The position numbers were made by a program, and so were the translations under genes. DNA of 64,000 bases from Evernia prunastri (Eukaryota; Ascomycota; Lecanoromycetes; Lecanorales; Parmeliaceae), in assembly GCA_003184365.1 (NCBI GenBank), contig NKYR01000018.1:62001-126000 (forward strand), given 5' to 3'. The notes beneath the pieces are model-generated. The model was not told where the DNA came from, searched no databases, and saw only the letters and a list, made by a program, of their open reading frames with translations. This document shows, in pieces, positions 1 to 9,302 of this stretch (its first letter is position 1; each line of letters opens with the position of its first letter).

Positions 1-678
1 GCATCCTCCCACCATGTGATCTCCAGCCCTGGGCTCAATAATAGTTGCATGAAAGATGACGGTTCGGCCATACAGTCTTTCGCTTCCCATGCGTGCACAG
101 AGGGACCAGTGAGCTCAGGATGTACGTGCGGGGCTGGCCCATTCATTAGAGGCGATTGCCTCGTTACGGCCGAGGGGGCAGATCTAAGGCATGACTACAA
201 GGGAGACGGTTGTTCCGGGGATGGGTACTGGTAGGTGCTCGAGGCTGGCAGGGGTGGTCCGAAGATATCTGTTGGTAAAAGCAATCGAAAGGATGGACAA
301 GATCATGCGTTAGCAACATTCATCATGCTGTTTTGTGAGATTGCTGTATGCATTGAATATGTGATATGAGAGTGAGTGAGATGGCGATGGGGTTGTTGGG
401 CGTCAGAGACTGATATATATTATCAGCAGGGGCCATTATTGCGAAAGCAGAATGTGTATAGGTAAGTTAGCACGAATTTCCAGAATAATCGAAGGAGACC
501 CAGGCAACTTTGGATGCTGGTGCAAAATATGAAGAAAAGAACGTCGTGAAAATGAGTAATATATTTGTTGAAAAAATTTCAATTATACCTCATTTCTTGT
601 CTATCTTGGACCCAACAACACACTGTCATTGGTGACTCGACGCACAATTTACGTGGGATATACAGAATGACAAAAATT
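1..678. other. Left-edge region without a supported gene
   Basis: No convincing coding region is visible. A minus-strand frame opens with an ATG at 90 and stays open to the window edge (about 30 codons, beginning MGSERLYGR), preceded by an in-frame stop. It could be the first exon of a gene lying to the left, but nothing confirms this. The rest is AT-rich intergenic DNA. Confidence 0.4.
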
Positions 679-809
679 TGGAGAAGCGGGGGATCGAACC
701 CCGGGCCTTCCGCAGACATACACATGCAACTGCAATAGAATTAGAAAACATCAATGTTTGGATTTTCAGGGAGCATACAGCGGACGCTCTACCACTGAGC
801 CACATCCCC
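679..809 (-). tRNA. tRNA-Ala (TGC) with interrupted anticodon loop
   Basis: Read on the minus strand, the acceptor arm pairs GGGGATG with CTTCTCC. It carries the G3:U70 pair that identifies alanine tRNAs and an A discriminator. The D arm (GCTC/GAGC), the anticodon stem (TCCGC/GCGGA) and the T arm (CGGGG-TTCGATC-CCCCG) are all intact. The anticodon loop reads T, then a 49-nt segment (730-778), then TTGCA, then 10 nt (715-724), then T. Removing both insertions gives the loop TTTGCAT with anticodon TGC. The 10-nt piece sits after position 37, the usual place for tRNA introns. The 49-nt piece lies between positions 32 and 33 and has the ends and branch-like site of a spliceosomal intron. Whether the gene is active or a pseudogene cannot be told from sequence. 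Confidence 0.75.
730..778 (-). other. GT-AG segment inside the tRNA-Ala anticodon loop
   Basis: This 49-nt minus-strand segment begins GTATGC, contains TTCTAATT about 12 nt before its end, and ends TTGCAG. These are the 5' splice site, branch site and 3' splice site of a normal small fungal spliceosomal intron, and the length matches the short introns of this window. Its precise excision would restore a canonical alanine anticodon loop. Splicing itself is inference. Confidence 0.5.
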
Positions 810-1240
810 CTTTGAGGTCGATAATTGGTTCCTAAAGCCAACTATGTTCGTTTTCTAGAGCACTCAAAAGCTCGAACTTACATTGTGGAAGTAAAGGATT
901 GCCTTAGTGTCGATCAAGCGTTCTAAATAGTGGGGCCACGTTCGACGATTACTCCGAGTCTCGAACTTGACTCCAAGTGGAGGCGGCTATTTGGCGCGAA
1001 ATGTGGACCCAAGACCCTGTTTTTAGAGAATTTCAGGGTCCAGAGAGTAACGCGTCGGGCCCAACTTTAGCTTGCAAATAATTGAGCAAAAAATCAACAG
1101 CTCAAAAATTCCCACATGCTTTAGAAGGGCGATTACGGTAACTCAGTCAGTCCCTCGGCCAAAGATCGTTGCTCAAGGAGGAGGATGCATTCAAAAGCGA
1201 TCCAATAATCCTTCTTATCTTGTCTAAGGGTTTCAGAGCC
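810..1240. other. Intergenic, upstream of the arginine methyltransferase
   Basis: Promoter-side spacer of about 430 nt between the tRNA and the methyltransferase start. I see no further gene or clear regulatory motif. Confidence 0.5.
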
Positions 1241-2548
1241 ATGCCTCCAACCACGCAACCAGAGGATAAGATGGCCGATATGGATCACGCAGAAGTTCAT
1301 TACTTCAATAGGTACTGCTCTTTCCACGTTTCAAGTGACTCATGCTGACCCCTCATAGCTATAATCATCATGGTACTTATCCGATTTTATCCTCAAAGCT
1401 TGAAAAGCATGCACTGACAGCTCTGCTTCCACTTTCAAGGCATACATGAGGAAATGCTGGTACGCGGATCCACGAAGTAATCCGAATTGCCAGGAAGTAT
1501 TGTGTTGACGCGATGTGGCATATCAAGAAAGATGAAGTCCGAACCAAGTCATACCAGAATGCGATCTACCAGAACAAGCACCTCTTCAAAGATAAAATCG
1601 TCTTGGATGTTGGATGTGGTACAGGCATTCTCAGCATGTTGGTGCTAATTATCCTCCCGTCGAGCATAGACTGACCTTCACCTGTTAGGTTCGCGGTCAA
1701 AGCTGGCGCAAAACATGTCATCGGAGTAGACATGTCCACGATCATCGACAAGGCACGAGAGATCGTGGAAGCGAATGGGATGACATCGAAGATATCACTG
1801 TTACAAGGAAAGATGGAGGAAGTAAAGTTGCCTTTTCCAAAAGTCGACATAATCCTATCTGAATGGATGGGATACTTTTTGCTTTACGAGAGCATGCTCG
1901 ACACTGTCCTGTACGCTCGGGATCATTATCTGGTATCTGGAGGCCTAATATTCCCAGACAAAGCCACTATTTTCATGGCTGGTATTGAGGATGGCGAATA
2001 CAAAGACGAAAAGATTGGGTGTGCGTTGAATTGGACGATCCGAACAAGAGTTCAGTGCTAAAATGCGCATAGTCTGGGACAATGTCTACGGCTTCGACTA
2101 CACGCCTTTGAAGGACACAGCATTGACAGAACCGCTGGTGGATACAGTAGAGGTCAAAGCCTGCGTGACCGACCCCTCGAGAGTGTTCTCGATCGATCTC
2201 TACACTGTCACCGCCGCCGATCTTGCGTTCCAAGCCCCGTACGTCCTGAACGTTAGGAGGGTCGACTTCATACACGCCTTGATTGCATGGTTTGACATCG
2301 AATTCACTGCATGTCACAAGCCCATTTCATTCTCCACCGGTCCTCACAGCAAGTACACTCACTGGAAGCAAACTGTCTTCTATCTCCGGGATGTCTTGAG
2401 AGTGGAAGAGAACGAACAAGTGACAGGCTTCTTGACAAGTAAGCCAAACGAGAAAAAGAAGAGGGATCTTGACATCACCATCTCTTACGAGCTCCAAACG
2501 GACGACGAGACCAGGTTCGCAGAAGGAAGTCTCGATTACAAAATGTAA
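1241..2548 (+). CDS. Protein arginine N-methyltransferase, type I (PRMT1/Hmt1-like)
   Basis: Transfers methyl groups from S-adenosylmethionine to arginines of RNA-binding proteins and histones, giving asymmetric dimethylarginine; nuclear and cytosolic in known relatives. Six exons: 1241-1311, 1359-1372, 1440-1459, 1528-1637, 1689-2020 and 2073-2548, giving 340 aa, close to the yeast enzyme. Visible motifs are the N-terminal HYFNSYNHHGIHEEML block, SAM-binding motif I (VLDVGCGTG), post-I (VIGVDMS), the double-E loop (SEWMGYFLLYESML) and the THW motif (YTHWKQTVFYL). Two exons are micro-exons of 14 and 20 nt. The intron after SM starts GTTGGT, and the one after KIG starts GTGCGT; both choices restore the family sequence (SMFAVKAGA, KIGFWDNVYGFDY). 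The start at 1241 is the first ATG in frame; an alternative is at 1271. Confidence 0.95.
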
Positions 2549-2959
2549 GGGCACTTATGAACATCAAACGGGCGCTTTACTTATATCGTGCAGGTGTTGA
2601 TGATCTATTCGTCATAAGTGTAGTTGGTCTTCAAGGCACACTCTCCAGGATGGATAATGGGCCATGATTGTCATTTCGATGCAAGCATGCATAGCGATTT
2701 TCATAGACGAACGAGGAGCCGCACAAAAAAATTGAGACGATGTGTGGAAAAAGGCTTTGATCAGACCATCTGGACGGCTATCAAAGGCATCTCCATCTAC
2801 AGCACCAACAAGAGCTATAGGTGACCGTCAGTATTTCGAAGCCCATTGGGATAGATACATGTGGTTTGTGATTAACAGAGGGCCAGTAGCGACTTATCCA
2901 CAGAGACCCCTACGCTGACTGTTGTAGGCGACTCAGTCTTACACCCGCCAAGCTGATAC
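2549..2959. other. Convergent intergenic spacer
   Basis: About 410 nt between the stop codons of the methyltransferase (+) and the NADAR gene (-). It should hold both 3' UTRs; no gene is visible. Confidence 0.5.
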
Positions 2960-3941
2960 TCAAGAGTTCTCCTCTGCATAAACCTTGTCCGTTGTAAAGT
3001 GCTGTTCTGCGTGCAGTCGTTCTCGAACCTTCATCAGTGCCTTCCCAAGAAGATTTTCTCCCCAGTTACCCCTATTCGCCTCCGCATCTGGAGCACCATA
3101 TCCTGCACATTTCGGAGTCAGCCTGTCTGATTTGAGGCAAGTACCCAGATTGTAAGACGACTTTGGGGGTTGAAATTCAGCTGAGGCTCACGAGACATGT
3201 CATACTGCTCAAAATCAGGGTGCTTTGCTCCGCAATGTCCACTCACCCACTCCCCAAATTCTATCGTACGGAGACGCTTCTACCAGTAACCTATTGCCTG
3301 TCTCCAACAGCATCTTCTTCAAATCACCTTCTTTTGGCTGGGTAAATTTCCACCAATTTCCCTCCTCGACAATCTTCTCTCGCTCCGCATTCCATATCTT
3401 TCCGTCGAATCCCTTCACTTTTCTTCCCAAAGCTTTTTGTTTCTCTGGTTCCGGTTCGAGCGCGATCTCATCGGCTATCCCTCGATCATCGAATAGGATG
3501 GCTTTGTGATACATCCTAGATTATGATTTCATGGTCAATATTACCGATTTTAGGGGTTGCATCAAAGCTTGAGGCATCATTGGAGGTTAAAGACACCCGG
3601 GACATGTCTCACGTCACATGAGATTTGACAATGAGAAGAATGTACGGACGGGAAGAGTACGTACATATACTGCTCGGTGTTGAGAAACGTCATTGGAAGG
3701 CCGCCGCTGGAGGAAGGGGAAGGAGCCGTGAAGGCCGAGGGGTACCATTGGGACAGGAAGCCATAAGGACTCTCATATTCGCGCCACTGATCATTCTTCG
3801 TGTCAGTGTTTTTTATTTAAGAGTTCAAAAGGTTCAATCAACTCGAGACGCTGTATCAACTACGGTGGCAAGAATTGAAGAAGTAGGGTAGCTTACAAAG
3901 AAGATAGGCCCGCCGGTAGAAGAGATGGTAGAAGATGCCAT
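2960..3941 (-). CDS. NADAR (YbiA-like, DUF1768) domain protein
   Basis: Small single-domain protein of the NADAR family, whose studied members cleave N-glycosidic bonds of ADP-ribose derivatives or of riboflavin-pathway intermediates. Exons on the minus strand: 3941-3897, 3786-3665, 3515-3247 and 3102-2960, giving 192 aa. The family pattern is clear: WREYESPYGFLSQWYPSAF near residue 16, then FLNTEQYMMYHKAILFDD, VKGFDGKIWNAEREKIVEEG, LLETGNRLLVEASPYDRIWGVG and NRGNWGENLLGKALMKVRERL. All three splice junctions restore continuous family sequence (for example EQYM|MYHK and IWGVG|YGAPDAEANRGNWG). Its second and third introns belong to the 140-150 nt intron family described separately. It shares a 420-nt divergent spacer with the hydratase gene. 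The exact substrate cannot be inferred. Confidence 0.93.
3103..3246 (-). repeat. Introner-like intron copy (NADAR intron 3, 144 nt)
   Basis: Starts GTGAGT and ends GCTGACTCCGAAATGTGCAG. The 14-base word GCTGACTCCGAAAT covers the branch site and is shared exactly with introns of three other genes. The central GACATGTCTCGTGAGC matches 14 of 16 bases of the aquaporin last intron. A 5' stretch ATTGCGGAG can pair with the 3' CTCCGAAAT with one mismatch. Confidence 0.7.
3516..3664 (-). repeat. Introner-like intron copy (NADAR intron 2, 149 nt)
   Basis: Starts GTACGTAC, as the aquaporin last intron does. It carries the central block GTGAGACATGTCCCGGG and ends TTGACCATGAAATCATAATCTAG, a diverged form of the shared branch region. 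Membership rests on length, the central block and the partial 3' match. Confidence 0.55.
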
Positions 3942-4361
3942 GTTCGTGTTTAAGGCTCAGCGGATCTGAACGGGTGAGTTTCTCAAATCAAATCCCAAAA
4001 GACATTGAACCATTCAATTGTGTAGAGGAAGACGCAGTGTGAATACGAAGTGCTCAACATGAAAAAAGACTAACATTCTCACAGATCCATGTCCGGAGGA
4101 ATTAGCCCGCTGCTCTTTCGGGTGAAAAGAGAAGCCTTCCATGTTAATTCCGTAATTACATACAGTCTCCAATGTTGTTTTGAGGCGGAAGGTGGTCCGG
4201 AAATGCCTCGGCTGCGGGGAAATCCCCGCAAAGGCTCGACTCGTTCCTTTAAGCATGCGCGTTCCCACGACTTTGCGATCTTTTTTACGTCTTCTGCTTC
4301 TAGCCAACACCAAGCATATAAAGGCTCAGGATAGAGGCTCTCACCCATAGACAATCCAGAA
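3942..4361. promoter_or_regulatory. Divergent promoter region, NADAR / hydratase
   Basis: A 420-nt spacer between two divergently oriented starts. On the plus side TATAAA occurs at 4317-4322, 40 nt upstream of the ATG at 4362, a plausible TATA box for the hydratase gene. No factor-binding site is otherwise recognised. Confidence 0.4.
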
Positions 4362-5531
4362 TGAGTGGCCCCGGCGCGGGTTTCGAATATCCTTCCCAGG
4401 AAGTTTCCTGGCTGAAGCGGTACGTGCCTGACGTTCTCGAGAAGCGAGGGAGAGCAGCTGAGAATGAGTAGGGATGTTTTGTTGTTCGCAAACAGCATTG
4501 GTTGTACGGCAGATGAGCTTCAGTTCCTCTATGCATGTCTTGACAGATTCTGTCGCCCACATCTGCTTACAAGTATAGGAACTTCATCCCAATTTTCAAA
4601 CATTCCCCACTTATCCTATCATTCTACGTACAATTTAATCCTCTCCAGGACGAAGAAGACACTTTGACATTTTTGCTAGCTTTCAAGCACACCGACCAAG
4701 AAGTCATTGACTTTTACGCGCGCTCAGCGGCCACGCCCATTCCTAATGTACCCAAATTCGATAGCCGCCGGGTGGTCGACGGTCAGCGGTCGATGATATT
4801 CCTTAAGCCCCTACCCCCTACAAGCGCAGGCAAGAAATTTGATTTGCGGTCCAAGGTGCTTGGCGTCTATGACAAAGGCAAGGCAGGGACCGTGATCGAG
4901 ACGGAGACGGTACTAGCAGAGAGAGGTGGAGATATATACTCCAAAGCTGTAGGAAGTTCGTTCTTTGTTGGACAAGGTAATTGGGGTGGGCCCAAAGGTG
5001 AGGACTGTAACCAAAGCGGATGTGAATTAGAGGTTGATGAAGGACAAGGCCCAAGCACAGTAAATTACCCACCACCAGAAGGCAGGAAACCAGACGCAGT
5101 GCACACTCTGCAGACGACGAAGGAAACTGCCCACCTGTACAGGTAAGATGCTTGCTCTCGGCTTATTAGAGGACGACTGACATCTCAGGCTCAATGGCGA
5201 TTACAACCCTCTCCACGCCACCCCAGAACCAGGGCAGAAGATGGGGTTTGGCGGGGCCATCATGCACGGACTCTTCTCGTGGAATTCCGCTTGTCACGGC
5301 TTACTGCAGACGCTTGGTGGCAGTGATCCGGCGAACCTGAGGGAGTTCCAAGCAAGGTTTGCAGCTCCTGTGAAACCGGGTGACAAACTCGTGACAGAAG
5401 CCTGGAGGACAGGGAATTTTGAGGATGGGTGGGAGGAAGTGAGATTCACCACGAGAGTTGAAGGGGGTAGAATCGTTTTGAGTAACGGTCGAGCGTTGAT
5501 GAAGTGTACAACAGCGAAAAGTAAGCTTTAG
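4362..5531 (+). CDS. Peroxisomal MaoC-type 2-enoyl-CoA hydratase (hydratase 2 family)
   Basis: Stand-alone hot-dog fold hydratase expected to hydrate trans-2-enoyl-CoA in peroxisomal beta-oxidation. Exons: about 4362-4419, 4472-4532, 4579-4627, 4680-5142 and 5189-5531. The N-terminal half reads VSWLKRDVLLFANSIGC and ELHPNFQTFPTYPIIL. The hydratase-2 signature LNGDYNPLH, with catalytic Asp and His, opens the last exon and is followed by GFGGAIMHGLFSW. The protein ends in SKL, a canonical PTS1 peroxisome signal. The intron after FLY starts with GC rather than GT (4533-4578). Oddity: the ATG at 4362 begins MSGPGA, which resembles the short leader of relatives, but from it the frame of FEYPSQEVSW is off by one base, and no ATG exists in that frame. 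This means a one-base deletion, a sequencing error or an undetected upstream exon. Confidence 0.85.
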
Positions 5532-5794
5532 GATAAACGTCGACTCGAAGATCCCAAATGAAGTGCAAGCTATAATTGGGCGGTATCAATATAGGTATAG
5601 CGAAGAAGATATCAAGTCTTATCGAATTATGCAAAATCGAAGGCCACTATGTGCAGAGTAGACCGCGGGAAGCCCGCCAAGGCGCGCTAAGCCCAATTGC
5701 ATTTGTGTCAAGAGAAATCGTCCCAACTTGTTCACCAAAGGTTTTCGTCAAAGGCCACTATTGCAAAACTGCCAAAAAAATTAAAAAGTGTAAT
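5532..5794. other. Spacer between the hydratase and tRNA-Arg
   Basis: About 260 nt that should include the hydratase 3' UTR. Nothing else recognised. Confidence 0.4.
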
Positions 5795-5874
5795 CGATGC
5801 CGAAGAGACTCGAACTCTCAATCTTTGCCATGCGCCAACCGGAAAGCAACGCCTTGCCATTAGGCCACGGCATC
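5795..5874 (-). tRNA. tRNA-Arg (CCG) with 8-nt intron
   Basis: On the minus strand the acceptor stem pairs GATGCCG with CGGCATC and the discriminator is G. The D arm GCC/GGC, anticodon stem TTGCT/GGCAA and T arm GAGAG-TTCGAGT-CTCTT all fold. The loop reads TTCCGG, then TTGGCGCA, then T, giving anticodon CCG with an 8-nt intron directly after position 37. The total of 80 nt equals 72 nt plus the intron. Confidence 0.88.
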
Positions 5875-7904
5875 GGCAGCAGTTAGATTTTCCCCGAGAA
5901 TATCTATATTCCAAAACATAGATTTCATCTCATAATTGAACCTAAACCCTGCCATCTCATACAAAATAAGGCGATATTGATTTCTTCTCTGGAAAAGTCA
6001 GCTGCTTCAAAAGCTAGTCGAAAATTGCGATATATAAGTTGTAATAAAGTATATAAAATATGTAATGAGTAGCGATTACGAAGTAAGTTAATTAGATGCC
6101 ATTATTATGAATCCGTCTAACTAGCTCAATCAAAGGCATTTAAGTCATTCAAGTCAAATAAGAGCAAGTTAAGTCCATAAGCCTCCGCGATATCCTTTCA
6201 GAGTCAGAGGCTACTTCTACGATTGAAATTTAGCGTCCGCGCGGAAGCCCACCGGATTAAGGTAGAGAGGTAAGTTGTAGGAATTCGGATAATTTGACAA
6301 CGAATCATCTCATGCGGAGACTTCTGGTTTATAAGTTGTAGAGTGTATTGAGTTGTAAGGTTTTCTAGCAGAAGTGTTTGATTTGGAGTGGTATTGACTG
6401 AGTCATGATGCTGTAGAAGATTTTGGGATTTCTGGCGTTTACGACGAACTCCGGCACCCTCGCGGGGGTTTATACGCCTACCGTAAGGATCGGGTTACAC
6501 GTCTAGTGTACCGGGGCTATACGAGTAAAAGGTTTACGACTGTTGGAGCTGGACACTCAAAAAAAGACCAGGTCCTGTCTGCGGGGCTAGGACTGATTGC
6601 CGATTTCAGTCCTACCCAATCATGCACGATTTTGCGCTTCGAGCGCGCAATTCCGGAAAATTTGAGATTGGGGTAGCATAGGGTTAGGATCATACAATTA
6701 ATGATTCGTAAACAACGGTGGTGGTGGGGACCACTAGGGAATGCAGTATACGGATGTACGCCAGAGGGAAGCAGTGCGGCGCACTTCTTCCAGACGAAAA
6801 TATCAAAATTTCAGCTCCTACTCTCTTGTCTTCTTCAAAGTAACCCTCCAAGATTACCTCAAGGCCATGGCTTATCTCCCGTTCCAATACATGAGGTGTA
6901 GATTTTGAAGCTCCGAGTCACACGCCCGCCTCAAGAAGCCGTTGAACTGCCTCGTCAGGCTTTCTACTTTCTCGGAATTTCGCTAGTTCCGAGCCTGTTC
7001 ACAGGCCATGATCAGGAACTAATGAACAGCAAAGCGAGGTCTACCTGTGTGTGTGCTGCAGATTCATACCACTGGTTTGGTTCGCAGCGCTCACATCGAT
7101 CCCTAGTTCCCTACCGCATCGATTCGGCCTCATGGCTGACCGGGTCGGGTCAGACCGAAAGCTTCCGATAGCCTCTCGCCTGTTCGTCTGAGAGTGTATA
7201 GAGCACCAAGCCACCCGCCGCTACTCCACATCTATTCTTATGTAACTGGTAAACATGTCCACTATCCGTACATATGCGCCTTGTGCTTCGCCGTCGCTTT
7301 TTCTCTATCGACTTCCATCCTCATTACACTCTCGATGTCGTTCACCAAGCCATGGCTACACCGTGCTTTACTAGTCACAGAAGTCGAAAGCAGTAGAATA
7401 TGGACGATACTAACGCAATGATGATAATATTGACGATCCTGTTATTAATGCAGATTGAGAAGCTGAAAGATGTGAGCGTACGTCTTACAAACGAAGGCTG
7501 TACAGCATCATGGTTGCAACCCCGTTTATGCAAGCCACTACAGGCGTCTACTTTGAGGCACCAGCAACATCATCCGAGACATCTAGATCGATCTACGATG
7601 CGCCATTCTCACACATGTTCGCTTTTTTCCTTCTCGTGTTACAACGTAGTCAGCTGATATGCGAAATTGTCGCTCTAGTCGACCCAGTCCGTAGTGAATG
7701 CCACATAATGATATTCAGCTGGACTAGGGGAAACTACGGACCCAGTCCTTGGTTCTACAGAAACTTGTTCTAAGCTTGAAAACGCAATTGAGGGTCAAGG
7801 AGAGGCCCAATTGTGGTCTTTGGGTATAAGAAGGCGAAATATCTCAGACATGAGCTCTATCACCTCTTAATTCCCCTCACCTCCACGAAGACTCCAGCAC
7901 CGAG
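5875..7904. other. AT-rich gene-poor region
   Basis: Two kilobases without a supported gene. 5880-6440 is AT-rich. 6450-6530 holds GC-rich short hairpin-like words (CCCTCGCGGGGG; ACACGTCTAGTGT). The short open frames between 6690 and 7770 show no recognisable domain and no consistent splice structure. It could be decayed repeat sequence, but I could not identify an element. Confidence 0.4.
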
Positions 7905-8612
7905 ATGCTTGTGCAAAACTGCTGGCTCTCGGGCCTGCTCTTCATCGGATTAACATCCGCACTGTCCTCAACCATTTCATCTCATCATCTCACCGGTACC
8001 ACTAAAACAACCACTAAATCAAGCAGTTCGACCCACCATAGCAGTACCAGCACCACCAAAAAAACCACTGTGACAACCAGCTCGACTCACCACACATTGT
8101 CTACATCAACCAAATCCTCAACAGCAGCACCAACATCAACCCCATCAACCTACTACCTCGTCGCAGCAGATACAGGCCAAACGGCGTTCGACGGCACTTA
8201 CTTCAAACTCATACTCGACCCCTTTCCATCAATCACATTCAGCGGAGACAAAATTCTCCAAATCGGTGGCAAAACACCTGCCGGAGCCGCAAATTTCACC
8301 CTGAACGCTGACGGCACGCTTCAGTGTAACACCGACTCTGGCCCGATAGTTGCGAGCGTCTATGGAGGTCATCCTTTGACCATGTCGTTTGCATTTGAAC
8401 CCTCGGCCGAATTCGACGAGACTGGGAATGTCGCATGCACTTGTCAAACCGCGAAGAAGATTCTGACTTGTCAATGCAATTCGCTAAACGCGTTCTATCT
8501 CCAACCGTCTGATATAGTCAATGGGACGCAAGATGGCAATACCGTGGATATCGGACCGGCGGGGGACACAGGAGGCGGCACCGTGTTTACCTTGCAGGTA
8601 GTGCCTACCTGA
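7905..8612 (+). CDS. Ser/Thr-rich secreted protein, unknown function
   Basis: Single-exon 235-aa protein. Residues 1-20 form a signal peptide with a hydrophobic core (WLSGLLFIGLTSALS). Residues 21-82 are almost entirely Ser, Thr, Lys and His, a likely O-glycosylated stalk. Residues 84-235 form a globular part opening YYLVAADTGQTAFDGTYFKL, with five cysteines including a CTCQT and a CQC cluster, and NFT and NGT sequons. There is no C-terminal hydrophobic tail, so GPI anchoring is not indicated. It probably acts outside the cell or in the wall. I do not recognise a named family. Confidence 0.7.
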   Translation: MLVQNCWLSGLLFIGLTSALSSTISSHHLTGTTKTTTKSSSSTHHSSTSTTKKTTVTTSSTHHTLSTSTKSSTAAPTSTPSTYYLVAADTGQTAFDGTYFKLILDPFPSITFSGDKILQIGGKTPAGAANFTLNADGTLQCNTDSGPIVASVYGGHPLTMSFAFEPSAEFDETGNVACTCQTAKKILTCQCNSLNAFYLQPSDIVNGTQDGNTVDIGPAGDTGGGTVFTLQVVPT

Positions 8613-9302
8613 GAACGTGATGTTTGGTGTAGGGAGTACGATCACAAGGCGCAGCATTCTCTCACCTACCTACCTACCTTGAGATGGCTATATTTCCTCA
8701 CTTTTTACAGTAGAAACCAGCAACGCCATTTTGCCGACGGATGATGTTAGATCTTGGTGATTTAAGCATGTTCAGCAACACAAAGATAGTGAGCTTCAGA
8801 TTATACTCGTAGTATCCATTTTAGCAAGAAGATTTTGCTCCTCTCCCACGAATCTCAGCCTGTGGAGCGCGCTGTCACTCATCATAACTTCCTTAACCTA
8901 CAATTCGGCCGAGAGACACGGCTCGATTTGTCATTCTCCTCTCGGCCACAGCACTCCAAGTATTGGTAAAGCATTGAAAGAGAGTTGAATTGTACTTATT
9001 TGCAGGTACATTTAATTTGATCAGCCACGCGCATTTATCGATATGTATTCCTTAAAAAATATACTTAACGATGTTTGTTGATCTGCATAGGGTACTTCTA
9101 ATCACGGCTGCGTAGGTCTCGGGCATCGATAGCGTACTCTAGCCCTCCGAGCCCTCGTAGGTAGCTAAAATGCTTGGCCGTGATATTTACCAGACTTCCA
9201 CGACTTCGTACCCTTCAGAAGTTCTCTTGATATTAACCTCCACCATCTTCCCACAGCTCCGCTCCGCAACTTCATTCACCAGTACATTAGAATATCGCTA
9301 CG
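8613..9302. other. Intergenic, upstream of RPT5
   Basis: Contains the 3' UTR of the secreted-protein gene, with a CTACCTACCTAC run near 8665, and the RPT5 promoter. No gene seen. I found no match to the yeast proteasome-associated control element in the last 200 nt. Confidence 0.5.

Noticed and set aside
16..234. 72-codon plus-strand frame at the left edge
   Set aside because: It starts with GTG, not ATG, and shows no domain or splice structure.
3787..3896. NADAR intron 1 (110 nt), ending CTGACACGAAGAATGATCAG
   Set aside because: Only a loose match to the repeated branch word, shorter than the family and without the central block.
6186..6206. Reverse-strand CTGACTCTGAAAGGATATC, similar to the intron branch word
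   Set aside because: It lies outside any gene model, and no matching 5' splice site or central block was found; treated as coincidence.
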